DNA of 33,443 nucleotides from Opitutia bacterium (lineage in GTDB: Bacteria > Verrucomicrobiota > Verrucomicrobiia > Opitutales > Opitutaceae). The stretch spans positions 1 through 33,443 of the forward strand of contig CANHJG010000051.1 of the NCBI GenBank assembly GCA_947461205.1. Reading direction: 5' to 3'. The notes under the pieces were generated by a model that ran no database searches, had not been told where the DNA came from, and was given only the letters and a program-made list of their open reading frames with translations. Made by a program: the position numbers and the translations under genes. Shown one piece after another: positions 1-8,486 of the stretch; the first letter of the stretch is position 1; the number at the start of each line of letters is the position of its first letter.

Positions 1-180
1 ACGCTGACCCGCATCGAATCACATCCCAAGGCGTGGCCGCGGATGCGCGGAGCGGTGAGAAAGTGCCTCGTAACCGGGTTTCCCTACAAGCTGCTCTACA
101 CGATTGAGCCAGACAGGATTTTTGTCGTCGCGGTGATGCACGCGAAGCGTTGGCCGGGCTACTGGACGGAGCGGCTTTGA
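1..180 (+). CDS. RelE/ParE-type toxin, C-terminal part
   Basis: The window opens inside a reading frame that gives 59 residues and a TGA stop. The tail contains FPYKLLYTIE, then FVVAVMHAKRWPGYW, the usual last strands and end of the RelE/ParE toxin family: a hydrophobic beta strand (YKLLYTI), a second strand (FVVAVMHA) and an Arg/Trp-rich tail. Such toxins act on ribosome-bound mRNA (RelE type) or DNA gyrase (ParE type); the fragment does not say which. Its antitoxin would normally lie just upstream, outside the window. The gene is convergent with dprA, with about 134 bp between them in which I see no other gene. The family assignment is fairly sure; whether the system is active is unknown. 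Confidence 0.75.
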   Translation, partial: TLTRIESHPKAWPRMRGAVRKCLVTGFPYKLLYTIEPDRIFVVAVMHAKRWPGYWTERL

Positions 181-314
181 TTTTCCGCCAAAGCCGTGGG
201 TGGAGCTGGATGCCCGGCACGAGACCGATTCCGGCAGATTCGCAAATAGACCCCGCCCTGCATCGATGTCTTTTGCGGCACTTGGGAAACAGCCGTTCCT
301 TTGCACGCGCGCCC

Positions 315-1445
315 TCACCCCCGCGCCTCGAACGCCCCGTCCGCCCGCTTCGCGACGAGCCGCTTTAGTTCCAACATCATCAACGTCGCCGAGAGCTGCG
401 CCGCGCTCAGCTCCGTCAGTCCGGCCAGCGCGTCCGGCGCCAGAATCGCCCCGCCCCGGAAGCACTCGAACACCTTCGCCTCGTCCGCCGTGAGATTCGC
501 CGGACGCCCTGCGGCCACATCGGCCGGCTTCTCCGCGATCGCCGCCGGCCGCAGCCCGTCGAGGTAGTTCAGCTCATTCAAAATATCGTCCACACTCGTC
601 AGCAACGTCGCGCCGTCGCGGATCAACTGGTGACACCCCGCACTCGTACTCTGGTCGATCCGGCCCGGCATCGCAAAAATCAACCGCCCCTGCTCCCCCG
701 CAAACCGCGCCGTGATCATCGCCCCGCCGTCGACATCGCTCTCGATCACGACCACCGCCTCGCTCATCCCGGCGACGATGCGGTTGCGCATCGCGAACGA
801 CTGCCGGTCCGCGCGCCGCCCCAGCGGAAACTCCGACAAAATCGCCCCGCCCTCGGCCTCGATCCGCCGGTACAGATTCAGATTCTCCGGCGGATAAATG
901 ATGTCGATGCCGGTGCCGAGCACCGCCGCCGTCTTGCCGCCCACCAAGAGCGCGCCCTCGTGCGCCGCCGTGTCGATCCCGCGCGCGAGCCCGCTGGTCA
1001 CACAAAACCCCAGCCGCGCCAGCTCCGCGCCAAACTTCTTCGCCATCGCTTGCCCGTAGAGCGTCGTCCGCCGCGAGCCGATGATGGCGATGTTCGGCTG
1101 CGCAAAATTGTAACGCCCCTTCCGGTAGAGTCCGATCGGTGGATCGTTGATTTCCTTCAACAGCCGCGGGTAGTCCGTATCGCGCGTCGTGATAAAGTCC
1201 GTCGCGGCCGTCGCCATGCGCGCCTCCTCCCGCGCCACATCGAACTGCTCCCGCCACGCCCCGATGCTCGCGCTGATCACCGGTCCGACGCCGCGCACCG
1301 ACTCCAACCGGCGCTGGTCCGCCGCCAGCACGTCGCGCGGATCGTCGCCCAGTTCCTTGAGCAACCGGTTGAGCGTGATGGGCCCGATATTGGGCAGCGC
1401 GTTCAGCACCAAAAACGCCTGCCGTTCGGTTAGCTCACTGCTCAT
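315..1445 (-). CDS. dprA: DNA-processing protein DprA
   Basis: DprA binds incoming single-stranded DNA during natural transformation and loads RecA on it in the cytoplasm. The 376-residue protein has an N-terminal helix-hairpin-helix-like region (ALPNIGPITLNRLL and VRGVGPVISASI, residues 16-61). A Rossmann-like core follows, with GSRRTT at 123-128, TSGLARGIDTAAHEGAL at 150-166, GTGIDIIYPPEN at 177-188, SEFPLG at 204-209 and RNRIVAGMS at 220-228. The C-terminal 70 or so residues fit the winged-helix domain found in many DprA proteins. I chose the ATG at 1445 because the upstream extension is Arg-rich and unlike the family. The gene overlaps the end of nnr by 11 bp, so the two are probably co-transcribed and it is the last gene of the pdxJ-acpS-nnr cluster. 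Confidence 0.95.
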   Translation of the reverse strand: MSSELTERQAFLVLNALPNIGPITLNRLLKELGDDPRDVLAADQRRLESVRGVGPVISASIGAWREQFDVAREEARMATAATDFITTRDTDYPRLLKEINDPPIGLYRKGRYNFAQPNIAIIGSRRTTLYGQAMAKKFGAELARLGFCVTSGLARGIDTAAHEGALLVGGKTAAVLGTGIDIIYPPENLNLYRRIEAEGGAILSEFPLGRRADRQSFAMRNRIVAGMSEAVVVIESDVDGGAMITARFAGEQGRLIFAMPGRIDQSTSAGCHQLIRDGATLLTSVDDILNELNYLDGLRPAAIAEKPADVAAGRPANLTADEAKVFECFRGGAILAPDALAGLTELSAAQLSATLMMLELKRLVAKRADGAFEARG

Positions 1446-2895
1446 AGGCGGACTCTCGCAAAGCCCCGCCGAGAAAGTCGAGCACCTGGGTCGTCTGCAC
1501 CGCCGTCTGCCCGTGCGCCCGCGCCAACGCATCCGCCGCCAGACCGTGCCACACGACCCCGCGCGCCGCTGCGAGCAACGGATCGTCCGGCGTCTGCCCG
1601 AGCTGCGCCCCGATCAATCCCGCCAACACATCGCCGCTCCCGCCGCGCGCGAGTACCGGCCCGCCAAAAAAACTATGATAGGTTTCCGCGCCCGCGCCGC
1701 CGCGCACCCGCGTCACCGGCCCTTTCCGCACCAGCACCGCGTTTGCACCCACCGCCTCGGCGATGCGCGCATACTCTCCCGCGTGCGGCGTCAACACGCG
1801 CGGCGCACGGCCCGCGGCCACGATGTCCGGCTGCAGCGCGTCCGCATCGATCACCAGCGGCACCGTCGCCGTCCCCACGCTATCGCGCACCAGCGCCAGC
1901 GTTTCCTTTTCCCGCCCCAGACCCGGCCCGACCACGAGCGCCGTCGCCCGCGCGATCCGTGCCGCCAACAAATGCTGCCCCTCCAACGCGAGCCCGCCCT
2001 CCGGCGTCTCGGGCCAACCCACCCACATCGCCTCCGGCGCCCGCGCCGCAAACGCCGCCACGAGCGACTCCGGTACAAACGCCGTGACGAGCCCCGCGCC
2101 TCCGCGCAGCGCCGCGAGCACCGTCATCAATACCGCGCCCGGATAGCTCCGCGAACCGCCCAGCACAAACACGTGCCCGTAGGTGCGCTTGTCCGACTGC
2201 GAATCGCGCAGCGCGGCCAGCGGCGCGAGCACGGCCGGCGTGAGCACACGCGCCGCACCCGGTGCGTCCACGCCGAAAAACCCCAAATCGAGATAACGCA
2301 CCCGCCCGGCCTCCAGGGCGCCCACCACCGGCTGTTTCACGCTGCCCGTCGCATAGGTGAAATCAGCGCGGAACCGCCCCGCGCTCGGCAAATCTACCGC
2401 CGCGCGCAACCGGATCGGCCACGCATTCACCCGGTCCAGCCAAACCGCCACGCGCTCCTCCGCCGGCGCGCGAAACTGAAACCCGAATACGCCGTCGAGG
2501 CAGAGATCATAGCCGCCCGCCGGCCCCTCCACCCGCCCGACGCGCGCGCCCATCGCGTGTCCGAGCTCCCGCCAGGCCCGCGCCGCGAGCGGACGCAGCG
2601 CCCGCTCGCCGAAAAAAAACCACACGTCGGCGCGCGCCCGCGGGAATTCCTCCAGGACCGCCTGCGCCGCGAGCAACGCGTCGCCCCCGTTGTGGCCCTT
2701 GCCCACCAGCACCAACACATGCCCGTTCGCCGGAAACCCGCCGATCTCCGCAAAATCCCGCACCACCGCGGTCGCCACTGCCCGCCCGGCCCGCTGCATC
2801 GCCGGCCATTCCTTCGCCTCGTCGCCGCCGAAAATCCGCGCCTCCACCGCACGGGCTTCGGCGCAGGACAAAATCGGCTGGCTCGCGGCGATCAT
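1435..2895 (-). CDS. nnr: Bifunctional NAD(P)HX epimerase/dehydratase
   Basis: This enzyme repairs hydrated NADH and NADPH: an N-terminal YjeF-type epimerase interconverts the R and S forms, and a C-terminal ribokinase-like domain dehydrates the S form using ADP or ATP. The 486-residue length fits a full fusion. The N-domain has GKGHNGGDA at about 65-73, where the usual text is GxGNNGGDG, so one Asn is His and the last Gly is Ala. LDGVFGF and AVDLPS correspond to the other N-domain signatures but are also altered. The C-domain keeps GPGLGREKET, TPHAGEYARI and the catalytic GGSGDVLAG. The C-terminal half therefore looks intact; the epimerase half is likely but less certain. An AAGGG-like Shine-Dalgarno sequence precedes the ATG. 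The stop overlaps dprA by 11 bp. Confidence 0.9.
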   Translation of the reverse strand: MIAASQPILSCAEARAVEARIFGGDEAKEWPAMQRAGRAVATAVVRDFAEIGGFPANGHVLVLVGKGHNGGDALLAAQAVLEEFPRARADVWFFFGERALRPLAARAWRELGHAMGARVGRVEGPAGGYDLCLDGVFGFQFRAPAEERVAVWLDRVNAWPIRLRAAVDLPSAGRFRADFTYATGSVKQPVVGALEAGRVRYLDLGFFGVDAPGAARVLTPAVLAPLAALRDSQSDKRTYGHVFVLGGSRSYPGAVLMTVLAALRGGAGLVTAFVPESLVAAFAARAPEAMWVGWPETPEGGLALEGQHLLAARIARATALVVGPGLGREKETLALVRDSVGTATVPLVIDADALQPDIVAAGRAPRVLTPHAGEYARIAEAVGANAVLVRKGPVTRVRGGAGAETYHSFFGGPVLARGGSGDVLAGLIGAQLGQTPDDPLLAAARGVVWHGLAADALARAHGQTAVQTTQVLDFLGGALRESAYEQ

Positions 2896-2904
2896 GGCGA
2901 CCCT

Positions 2905-3507
2905 TCAGGGTTGGCGTGGCGGCTCGGGCCGCGGGTGGCCGAGCGGCGGCACGGACGGGTCGATCACGGGCAGCGGCAGCGACGTCGGCAGCGGCGTCAG
3001 CCCCGACGGGCGTGGCGGCACCAGCGGTTCGCCCAGGCTCTTCTTCCGGCCCTGCTCCAGCCACGCGAGGTAATGCGCCTCGCTCTCGGTGAACTGCAGC
3101 GGGGCGTTGGTCGGCAGCGGCGTGCCGGAACGGACAATCCGGCGGGTGAGCCGCGGAATGCTCCGGAAATACAGCGTCCCGTTCACTCGCCTCGCCTCGT
3201 AGCATTCCGAATAGGCCCCGGTCTCCGAGCGCCACAGCGCCACCTCCGTCAGATTGTTCTCCCACACCGCGTGCTCCTTCCACTCGTCGAACACCGCCTC
3301 GATCGTCGTCAGCGGCGACGGCGCGAGCGTCAGCGCCTTCGGCCACTCAACCGGGATCGCGGGCGCCATCGGCGCCGTTTTTCCGGCGTCGCGCTGGTAG
3401 CCCCACACGAACGCCGCCCCCAGCAGGAACCCCACCATCACCCACGAGGGCGTCTTCGACATCTTCGCCGGCGACAGCGGATAGGGTTGCTCGGGCTCGT
3501 CGTCCAT
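2905..3507 (-). CDS. Small membrane-anchored protein of unknown function
   Basis: I do not recognise this family. With the ATG at 3507 the protein is 200 residues. It has a short acidic and Pro-containing N-terminus, a single hydrophobic segment at about residues 21-36 (WVMVGFLLGAAFVWGY), a middle region rich in Trp, Glu and Thr, and a Pro-rich C-terminus with about 18 prolines in the last 50 residues. This suggests a single-pass inner-membrane protein with most of the chain in the periplasm. An in-frame ATG at 3543 would add 12 residues and overlap acpS by 14 bp; I prefer the shorter form, which leaves a 22-bp gap. It lies between acpS and nnr in the same direction with tight spacing, so it is probably part of that operon. 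Confidence 0.75.
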   Translation of the reverse strand: MDDEPEQPYPLSPAKMSKTPSWVMVGFLLGAAFVWGYQRDAGKTAPMAPAIPVEWPKALTLAPSPLTTIEAVFDEWKEHAVWENNLTEVALWRSETGAYSECYEARRVNGTLYFRSIPRLTRRIVRSGTPLPTNAPLQFTESEAHYLAWLEQGRKKSLGEPLVPPRPSGLTPLPTSLPLPVIDPSVPPLGHPRPEPPRQP

Positions 3508-3529
3508 CGAAGGCCAGTTTCGCGAAAAC

Positions 3530-3937
3530 TCAGGCGCGCACAAGCGCGGCGACGGCCATCGCGTAATTCTCGGTGTGCGACAGCGTGAGCATCACATGGG
3601 TCGCGCCGACGTGCGCCAGCAACGCCTGCCCCTGCGGATCGAGGCGGATGAGCGGTTCGTGGCGCGAGCCGTGGTAGACCGACGCCGATTTCCAGCCGAA
3701 CTCCGTGCCGATGCCGGTGGTGAAACACTTCGACACCGCCTCCTTCGCCGCAAACCGCGCCGCGATGTGCTTGTGCGGGTGGGCCATCGTCGCGCAATAC
3801 GCCTTCTCCTCGTCCGTGAGGATCCGGTCGATGAACCGCTCACCGTGCCGCGCCATCACCCCGCGGATACGCTCAATTTCAATAATGTCGGCCCCCAGTC
3901 CGATCAGCACGCCGCCGGGAGGAAGTTGCAGGTTCAT
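3530..3937 (-). CDS. acpS: Holo-[acyl-carrier-protein] synthase
   Basis: AcpS transfers the 4'-phosphopantetheine group of CoA to a serine of apo-ACP, which activates the carrier for fatty-acid synthesis. The 135-residue length is normal. The metal-binding Asp is in GLGADIIEIERI (Asp17), and the second signature is RFAAKEAVSK (Glu66). The C-terminal LSHTENYAMA matches the family's conserved LSHT strand. The start at 3937 is preceded by a short gap of 30 bp from the end of pdxJ. The pdxJ-acpS order is a common pairing in bacteria, which supports one transcript. Confidence 0.95.
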   Translation of the reverse strand: MNLQLPPGGVLIGLGADIIEIERIRGVMARHGERFIDRILTDEEKAYCATMAHPHKHIAARFAAKEAVSKCFTTGIGTEFGWKSASVYHGSRHEPLIRLDPQGQALLAHVGATHVMLTLSHTENYAMAVAALVRA

Positions 3938-3967
3938 CGTGATTGGTTCGCGGACCCGGCGCGGCGC

Positions 3968-4711
3968 TCACCCCTTCATCCGCGCCTTCATTTCCCGGAC
4001 GGCCTCGTCGACGCCGGTGAACAACGCGCGACTCACGATGCTGTGCCCGATGTTGAGCTCGTAGAGATGCGGCAGGGTGCGAATCTCGGCGATGTTGACG
4101 TAATTGATGCCATGGCCCGCGTTGACCGTCAGACCGACGTCCCTGGCCTGCGCACAACCGAGCCGCAGGCGTTGAAATTCCTTCGCCCGGTGCGGCGTGA
4201 AATAGGCGTGGGCGTAGGCCCCCGTGTGCAACTCGACGAACGTCGCGCCGACGGACGCGCTCATCGCGATCTGCGGCTCGTCGGGGTCGATGAAGAGGCT
4301 GACCTTGATCCCGGCCGCCGCGAGCGCCTCCACGCAGGGCCCGACCCGGGCCAGATTGCCCACGACATCGAGGCCTCCCTCGGTGGTGACTTCCTGCCGG
4401 CCCTCCGGCACGACACAGACAAATTCCGGCTTCAGCTTCAGCGCGAACGCCGTCATCTCGGGCGTGCAGGCCATTTCCAGATTGAGCCGCGTCGCGATGC
4501 TTTCGCGCAGCCGCCAGACATCGCGCTCCTGGATGTGCCGCCGGTCCTCGCGCAGGTGGACGGTGATGCCGTCGGCCCCCGCGCGTTCGGCCGCGACGGC
4601 AAACGCCACCGGATCGGGCTCCACCGCTCCGCCGACGGTCGCTCCGGCATCGCGATAGCGCGCCTGACGGACAGTGGCACAGTGGTCGATATTGACGCCC
4701 AGATGAATCAT
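3968..4711 (-). CDS. pdxJ: Pyridoxine 5'-phosphate synthase
   Basis: PdxJ condenses 1-deoxyxylulose 5-phosphate with 3-amino-2-oxopropyl phosphate to form pyridoxine 5'-phosphate, the last ring-forming step of the DXP-dependent vitamin B6 route. The 247-residue protein starts with [15 protein letters not shown], the family's signature, and continues with [47 protein letters not shown] and VNAGHGINY, all of which fit the TIM-barrel fold and its phosphate-binding loops. It is probably the first gene of the leftward operon pdxJ-acpS-unknown-nnr-dprA. It is divergent from the VC0807-type gene, with about 103 bp between the two starts, and that gap probably holds both promoters. Confidence 0.96.
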   Translation of the reverse strand: MIHLGVNIDHCATVRQARYRDAGATVGGAVEPDPVAFAVAAERAGADGITVHLREDRRHIQERDVWRLRESIATRLNLEMACTPEMTAFALKLKPEFVCVVPEGRQEVTTEGGLDVVGNLARVGPCVEALAAAGIKVSLFIDPDEPQIAMSASVGATFVELHTGAYAHAYFTPHRAKEFQRLRLGCAQARDVGLTVNAGHGINYVNIAEIRTLPHLYELNIGHSIVSRALFTGVDEAVREMKARMKG

Positions 4712-4814
4712 GAGAGCGGTATCTGAACAAATTTCGCCCGCGCAGGAAACCAGTAAACGCCATTCAAGCGATTTTCCTCTTTCTGCCGGGGCCCGTTACC
4801 CGTTGGATGACGCG

Positions 4815-5522
4815 ATGCCCGCCCACCCGCCCAAGCGCGAAAATCTTTTCATCAACCTCGGCTGCAATGTCGCGTTGCCGTCGATCATCCTCAACTGGGG
4901 CAGCAAGGCCACCTGGCTCGGCCCGAAATGGGCCCTCGTCGTCGCGCTCCTGTTTCCTGTCGGCTATTCGATCTACGACTTCGTGGTCCGGAAAAAATTC
5001 AATTTTATCTCGGCGCTCGGCTTCGTGAGCATCCTGATCACCGGCACGTTTGCCCTGATGCAGCTCGACGTCTACTGGTTTGCGGTGAAAGAAGCCGCCG
5101 TGCCGGCCGCGATCGGTCTGGTCGTGCTGACGTCGATGGGTACGCGGTGGCCGCTCGTGCGCGAAATGCTCTACAATCCCCAGGTGATCGACGTCGCGAA
5201 GATCGACGCGGCGCTCGACGAGCGCAAGGCCCGCCCGACCTTCGACAAGCTCCTCCGCGACGCGAGCCTCCTGCTCGCGCTCTCGTTTTTCGTCAGCGCG
5301 GTGTTGAACTACGCCCTCGCCCGCTACCTCCTGCAGAGCCCGGCGGGCTCCGAAGCCTTCAACACCGAACTCGCGAAGATGAACCTGTGGAGCTGGCCCG
5401 TGATCGTGCTGCCGAGCACGGCGATGACGATGTTTGCCCTCTGGCGCCTGCTCGGCGGCCTCCAGCAGGTGACCGGCCTCGAACTGGAGCAGTTGATGCA
5501 CGGCGCTCCGGACAAAAAATAA
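4815..5522 (+). CDS. VC0807-type integral membrane protein
   Basis: The 235-residue protein resembles the VC0807 family, whose function is not established. It begins with the family's pattern of Asn-Leu near the N-terminus (ENLFINLGCNVALPSIIL), then WALVVALLFPVGYSIYDF, and has about five or six hydrophobic segments: residues roughly 14-30, 36-52, 62-80, 85-103, 150-170 and 190-210. An Asp/Glu/Lys-rich cytoplasmic stretch (VAKIDAALDERKARPTF) lies in the middle. I chose the ATG at 4815 because the longer in-frame version adds a hydrophilic leader unlike the family that runs into the pdxJ start region. It is a monocistronic rightward gene between two leftward units. Confidence 0.8.
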   Translation: MPAHPPKRENLFINLGCNVALPSIILNWGSKATWLGPKWALVVALLFPVGYSIYDFVVRKKFNFISALGFVSILITGTFALMQLDVYWFAVKEAAVPAAIGLVVLTSMGTRWPLVREMLYNPQVIDVAKIDAALDERKARPTFDKLLRDASLLLALSFFVSAVLNYALARYLLQSPAGSEAFNTELAKMNLWSWPVIVLPSTAMTMFALWRLLGGLQQVTGLELEQLMHGAPDKK

Positions 5523-5584
5523 GGCGGACTCGAGCCGGACCGCTCCGCCGTCACCCGGACCCAGCGCAGCGACCGGCACCCGGA

Positions 5585-5617
5585 TAAAAAAAATCAGGGC
5601 GGGTCGCCGACCCGCCC
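5585..5617 (-). terminator. Intrinsic terminator of gltA
   Basis: A perfect 9-bp stem (GGGCGGGTC / GACCCGCCC, 5597-5605 and 5609-5617) with a 3-base loop is followed, reading leftward, by a run of eight T residues (A8 on the plus strand at 5586-5593). It begins about 44 bp past the gltA stop. The T-run lies on the side expected for gltA, so it serves the leftward transcript; no matching T-run is present for the convergent membrane-protein gene. Confidence 0.88.
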
Positions 5618-5660
5618 CGCGGCCCCGGCCGTAGCTCGGCCGGTTCGGCTGATTCGTCCC

Positions 5661-6956
5661 TTAGCGGTTGGCCATCGGCACGTAATCGCGCTTCGTCGGG
5701 CCGACGTAAATCTGGCGCGGCCGGTAGATGCGGCCCTTCGGGTTCGACGCGACTTCCTTCCAGTTGGCGATGTAGCCGGGCGCCCGACCGATCGCGAACA
5801 TCGTCGTGAACATGTTCATCGGGATGCCCAGCGCGCGCATGATGATACCAGAGTAGAAATCGACATTGGGGTAGAGCTTGCGCGAGACGAAATAGTCGTC
5901 CTTGAGCGCGGCTTGCTCGAGGTTCTTGGCGATGGTCAGCAGCGGGTCGTTGACCCCGAGGCGGGTCAGCAGCGTGTCGCACGCTTCGCCGATGATCTTC
6001 GCGCGCGGATCGAAATTGCGGTAAACGGCGTGGCCGAAGCCCATCAGGCGGTTGCTCTTGGTGCCGGACTTCGCGGCCGCAATAAAGCGCGTGCCGTCGT
6101 CGCCCTCGTCGTGGATCGACTGGAGCATCTGCATCACGGCCACGTTGGCGCCGCCGTGCAACGGACCGGCCAGCGCACTGATGCCGGCGGAAATGGAGGT
6201 GAACAGGTTCGACGCGCTGGAGCCGACCATGCGGACCGTCGAGGTCGAGCAATTCTGTTCGTGGTCGGCGTGGAGCAGCAGGACGAGATTGAGGGCCTTC
6301 GCCACCTCGGGTACCGGCTCGTAGTCCTGGTAGGGTTCCGAGAACATCATGTGGAGGAAGTTTTCGCAGAACGGCAGGTTCTGTTTCGGGTAAACGAACG
6401 GCAACCCGCGGATGTAGCGGTAGATCATCGCCACGATCGACCGGATCTTGGAAATCGCGATGGCGGCGGCGAAATCGAAGTTCTTCAGATCCTTCTCAAA
6501 GTTGTTGGTCGCGAGATGCGGGTAATAGGCCGGTAGCGCCGCCACCATCGCGGAGAGCATCGCCATCGGCGACGCGCTGGTCGGAAACCCTTCCAAAATC
6601 TTCTGCATCTGCATCTCGACCACGGCGTTTTTCCGGAGCCGTAGACCAAATTCCTTGCGCTGCGTGGCCGTCGGCAGTTCGCCGTAAATCACCAAAAACG
6701 CCGTTTCCACGAAGTCGCTGGAGTGCGCGAGCTGCTCGATGGGATATCCCCGGTGGCGCAGGATGCCGTTGTCGCCGTCGAGGTAGGTGATCTGGCTCTC
6801 GCAGGAACCCGTGTTGCCGTACCCTTGGTCGTAGGCGACGTAACCGGAAGCGGCGCGCAACGCGCGCGTATCTACCGCTTTTTCCCCCTCGGTGCCGATC
6901 ATGATGGGCAAGGAGTATTCTTTGTCTTCGATCTTCAGCGAGGCAGTCATGGCCAT
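5661..6956 (-). CDS. gltA: Citrate synthase
   Basis: Condenses acetyl-CoA with oxaloacetate to citrate, the entry step of the TCA cycle. The protein is 431 residues from the ATG at 6956 (a second ATG two codons later is equally possible). It has the Gram-negative type N-terminal domain, with a strand-rich start and [20 protein letters not shown]. The catalytic set is visible: His in [10 protein letters not shown], His in [11 protein letters not shown], His in [14 protein letters not shown] and the Asp in NVDFYSGI. The C-terminus ends in [10 protein letters not shown], as in many bacterial type II enzymes. The long N-terminal extension to 7019 is rejected as non-homologous. It appears to be transcribed alone and ends at the terminator at 5585-5617. 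Confidence 0.96.
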   Translation of the reverse strand: MAMTASLKIEDKEYSLPIMIGTEGEKAVDTRALRAASGYVAYDQGYGNTGSCESQITYLDGDNGILRHRGYPIEQLAHSSDFVETAFLVIYGELPTATQRKEFGLRLRKNAVVEMQMQKILEGFPTSASPMAMLSAMVAALPAYYPHLATNNFEKDLKNFDFAAAIAISKIRSIVAMIYRYIRGLPFVYPKQNLPFCENFLHMMFSEPYQDYEPVPEVAKALNLVLLLHADHEQNCSTSTVRMVGSSASNLFTSISAGISALAGPLHGGANVAVMQMLQSIHDEGDDGTRFIAAAKSGTKSNRLMGFGHAVYRNFDPRAKIIGEACDTLLTRLGVNDPLLTIAKNLEQAALKDDYFVSRKLYPNVDFYSGIIMRALGIPMNMFTTMFAIGRAPGYIANWKEVASNPKGRIYRPRQIYVGPTKRDYVPMANR

Positions 6957-7178
6957 GGTGGGGCCAGCGAAGCCAAATCCGCGCCGCTGGCAAAGAAAAC
7001 CTGCCCGGGAACGAAACATTTCCGCAGGAAGAAGCGGTTCACACCCCGCCCGTTAGCAAACCTGCAGCGGTTCCAACCCCGGCGGCATGCGCCGCGCACG
7101 CGCCGGGACCGCCTTGACGGAACGCCGCCGGGGACCAGGCCTCGCGCGACGCTCGCGGTCAAACACCGCCCGCTCACC

Positions 7179-7710
7179 GTGCATAATTACGTGCAGCTGC
7201 CGGCCGATTCGGGCAAAAAAACCGAACTCATCGAAAGAGATGGGTTCCTTTCGCCCTCCCCGAATCGCTTTCACCAAAAAATCCTCGGACGCCTATTCGG
7301 TGCCCTCTGGAATTACCTGCAGGCTAACCCCATCGGCGAGGTCTACGCGTCCCCGTCCGACGTCACCCTCACCGACCTCAACGTCGATCAACCCGCTCTC
7401 TGTTACTTTTACCCATCCCGCTTCACCTCGCTCACCGAGCACGGGGCCGACGGCGCGCCCGATCTTGTCGTCGAAATCCTGTCGCCAAGCAGCGCAGGCA
7501 CGATTGGGGCATGAAAAAAGAACTCTACGCCCGCACCGGCGTGGAGGAATTTTGGAGTGTCGATCCGGTGAAACGCACGATCACGGTTTTCCGACTCGGC
7601 GAAAGCTCCACGGCGCCCCGCACGACCCTCGTCGAGGGAAAAACCCTCGCGACCCCGCGGCTCCCCGGCCTGAAGATCAAGGTCCGCGACGTGTTCGTGG
7701 GGTGCACCGA
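7179..7710 (+). pseudogene. Uma2-family (DUF820) endonuclease, frameshifted
   Basis: Uma2 proteins are PD-(D/E)XK-type nuclease-fold proteins, often present in many copies in high-GC bacteria. Here the first part reads LPADSGKKTELIE, SPSPNRFHQKILGRLFGALW, IGEVYASPSDVTL and GAPDLVVEILSPSS, then stops out of frame. The continuation lies in another frame as HDWGMKKELYARTGVEEFWSVDP, followed by LPGLKIKVRDVF. A single missing base near 7493-7496 explains the break. The family's Val-x-Gln-Pro-Asp strand reads VDQPAL, so a core Asp is lost, and the C-terminal frame runs on without a nearby stop into the hisH region. The likely start is the GTG at 7179. A sequencing error could explain the frameshift but not the lost Asp. 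Confidence 0.75.
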
Positions 7711-7781
7711 CGCGCCGGGCGACACCCACTTCGCCGTCGCTCCCGGCGGCTGCGCCCGTCGGCCGTCACGACGGCCGGCGC

Positions 7782-8414
7782 CTACCCGGCGGCCACAACC
7801 GCCGCAAAATTCCGGTAAACCTGCAGGCCCTTGGCCTGGCTTTTCTCCGGGTGAAACTGCGTGGCGAACACCCGTCCGCGCCCGATCGCGGCACAGAACG
7901 GCCCGCCGTAGTCGCACTCCGCCAACACCAGCGGCCGCTCGGCCGGTACACAGTGAAAACTGTGCACAAAATAAAAGTTCTCCCCCTCCGTCGCCAGCCC
8001 GGCGGCGAGCGGCGATTCCGGCTGGACGAACCGCACGGTATTCCAACCCATGTGCGGAATCTTGAATTCGGGCGGACGTTGAAAGCGGACAACTTTCCCC
8101 GGGAAAACTCCGAGGCCAGTGATGTTGCCCTCCTCGGAATGCTCAAACAGCGCCTGCATCCCCAGGCACACCCCGAGGAACGGCCGGTCCGCCGCGATCC
8201 AGTCGCGGACCGCCGCATCCAGTTTCGAGGCGCGAAGCGAGGCCACGCAATCGCGCAGCGCGCCCACGCCGGGCAGCACCATCCCGCCCGCCTGCGCCGC
8301 CCCGATCTCGTCGGGCGTCCGCACGACGCGGATGCACGCGCCGACGGCCTCGAGCGCCTTGGTGACGCTGCGCAGGTTGCAGATTCCGGTATCGATGACG
8401 GCGATGGTGGACAT
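7782..8414 (-). CDS. hisH: Imidazole glycerol phosphate synthase, glutaminase subunit
   Basis: HisH hydrolyses glutamine and channels ammonia to HisF, which makes imidazole glycerol phosphate and AICAR from PRFAR. The protein is 210 residues from the ATG at 8414. The class I glutaminase triad is visible: the nucleophile in FLGVCLGMQ (Cys83) and the His-Glu pair in ATQFHPEKSQ near the C-terminus. The N-terminal strand IAVIDTG and the LPGVGALRDC oxyanion region are typical. A longer in-frame start at 8486 adds a Cys/Arg-rich tail unlike the family. It follows hisB by 72 bp in the same direction. No hisF or hisA gene follows it here, so its partner subunit must be encoded elsewhere. Confidence 0.95.
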   Translation of the reverse strand: MSTIAVIDTGICNLRSVTKALEAVGACIRVVRTPDEIGAAQAGGMVLPGVGALRDCVASLRASKLDAAVRDWIAADRPFLGVCLGMQALFEHSEEGNITGLGVFPGKVVRFQRPPEFKIPHMGWNTVRFVQPESPLAAGLATEGENFYFVHSFHCVPAERPLVLAECDYGGPFCAAIGRGRVFATQFHPEKSQAKGLQVYRNFAAVVAAG

Positions 8415-8486
8415 GGTGCAGCGCGGGTGGGCCGTCGCGTCCCCGCGGCGGCAGGCGGGCACAGCGACGTGCCCGCCACCTCTCAA

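Noticed and set aside
1189-3588. A 799-codon plus-strand frame across nnr
   Set aside because: It is Arg/Pro/His-rich and lies opposite clear nnr and dprA coding sequence; no domain is recognisable.
7761-7776. Short palindrome GGCCGT-CACG-ACGGCC after the hisH stop, as a terminator
   Set aside because: The stem is only 6 bp and no T-run follows on the minus strand, so I cannot support an intrinsic terminator.
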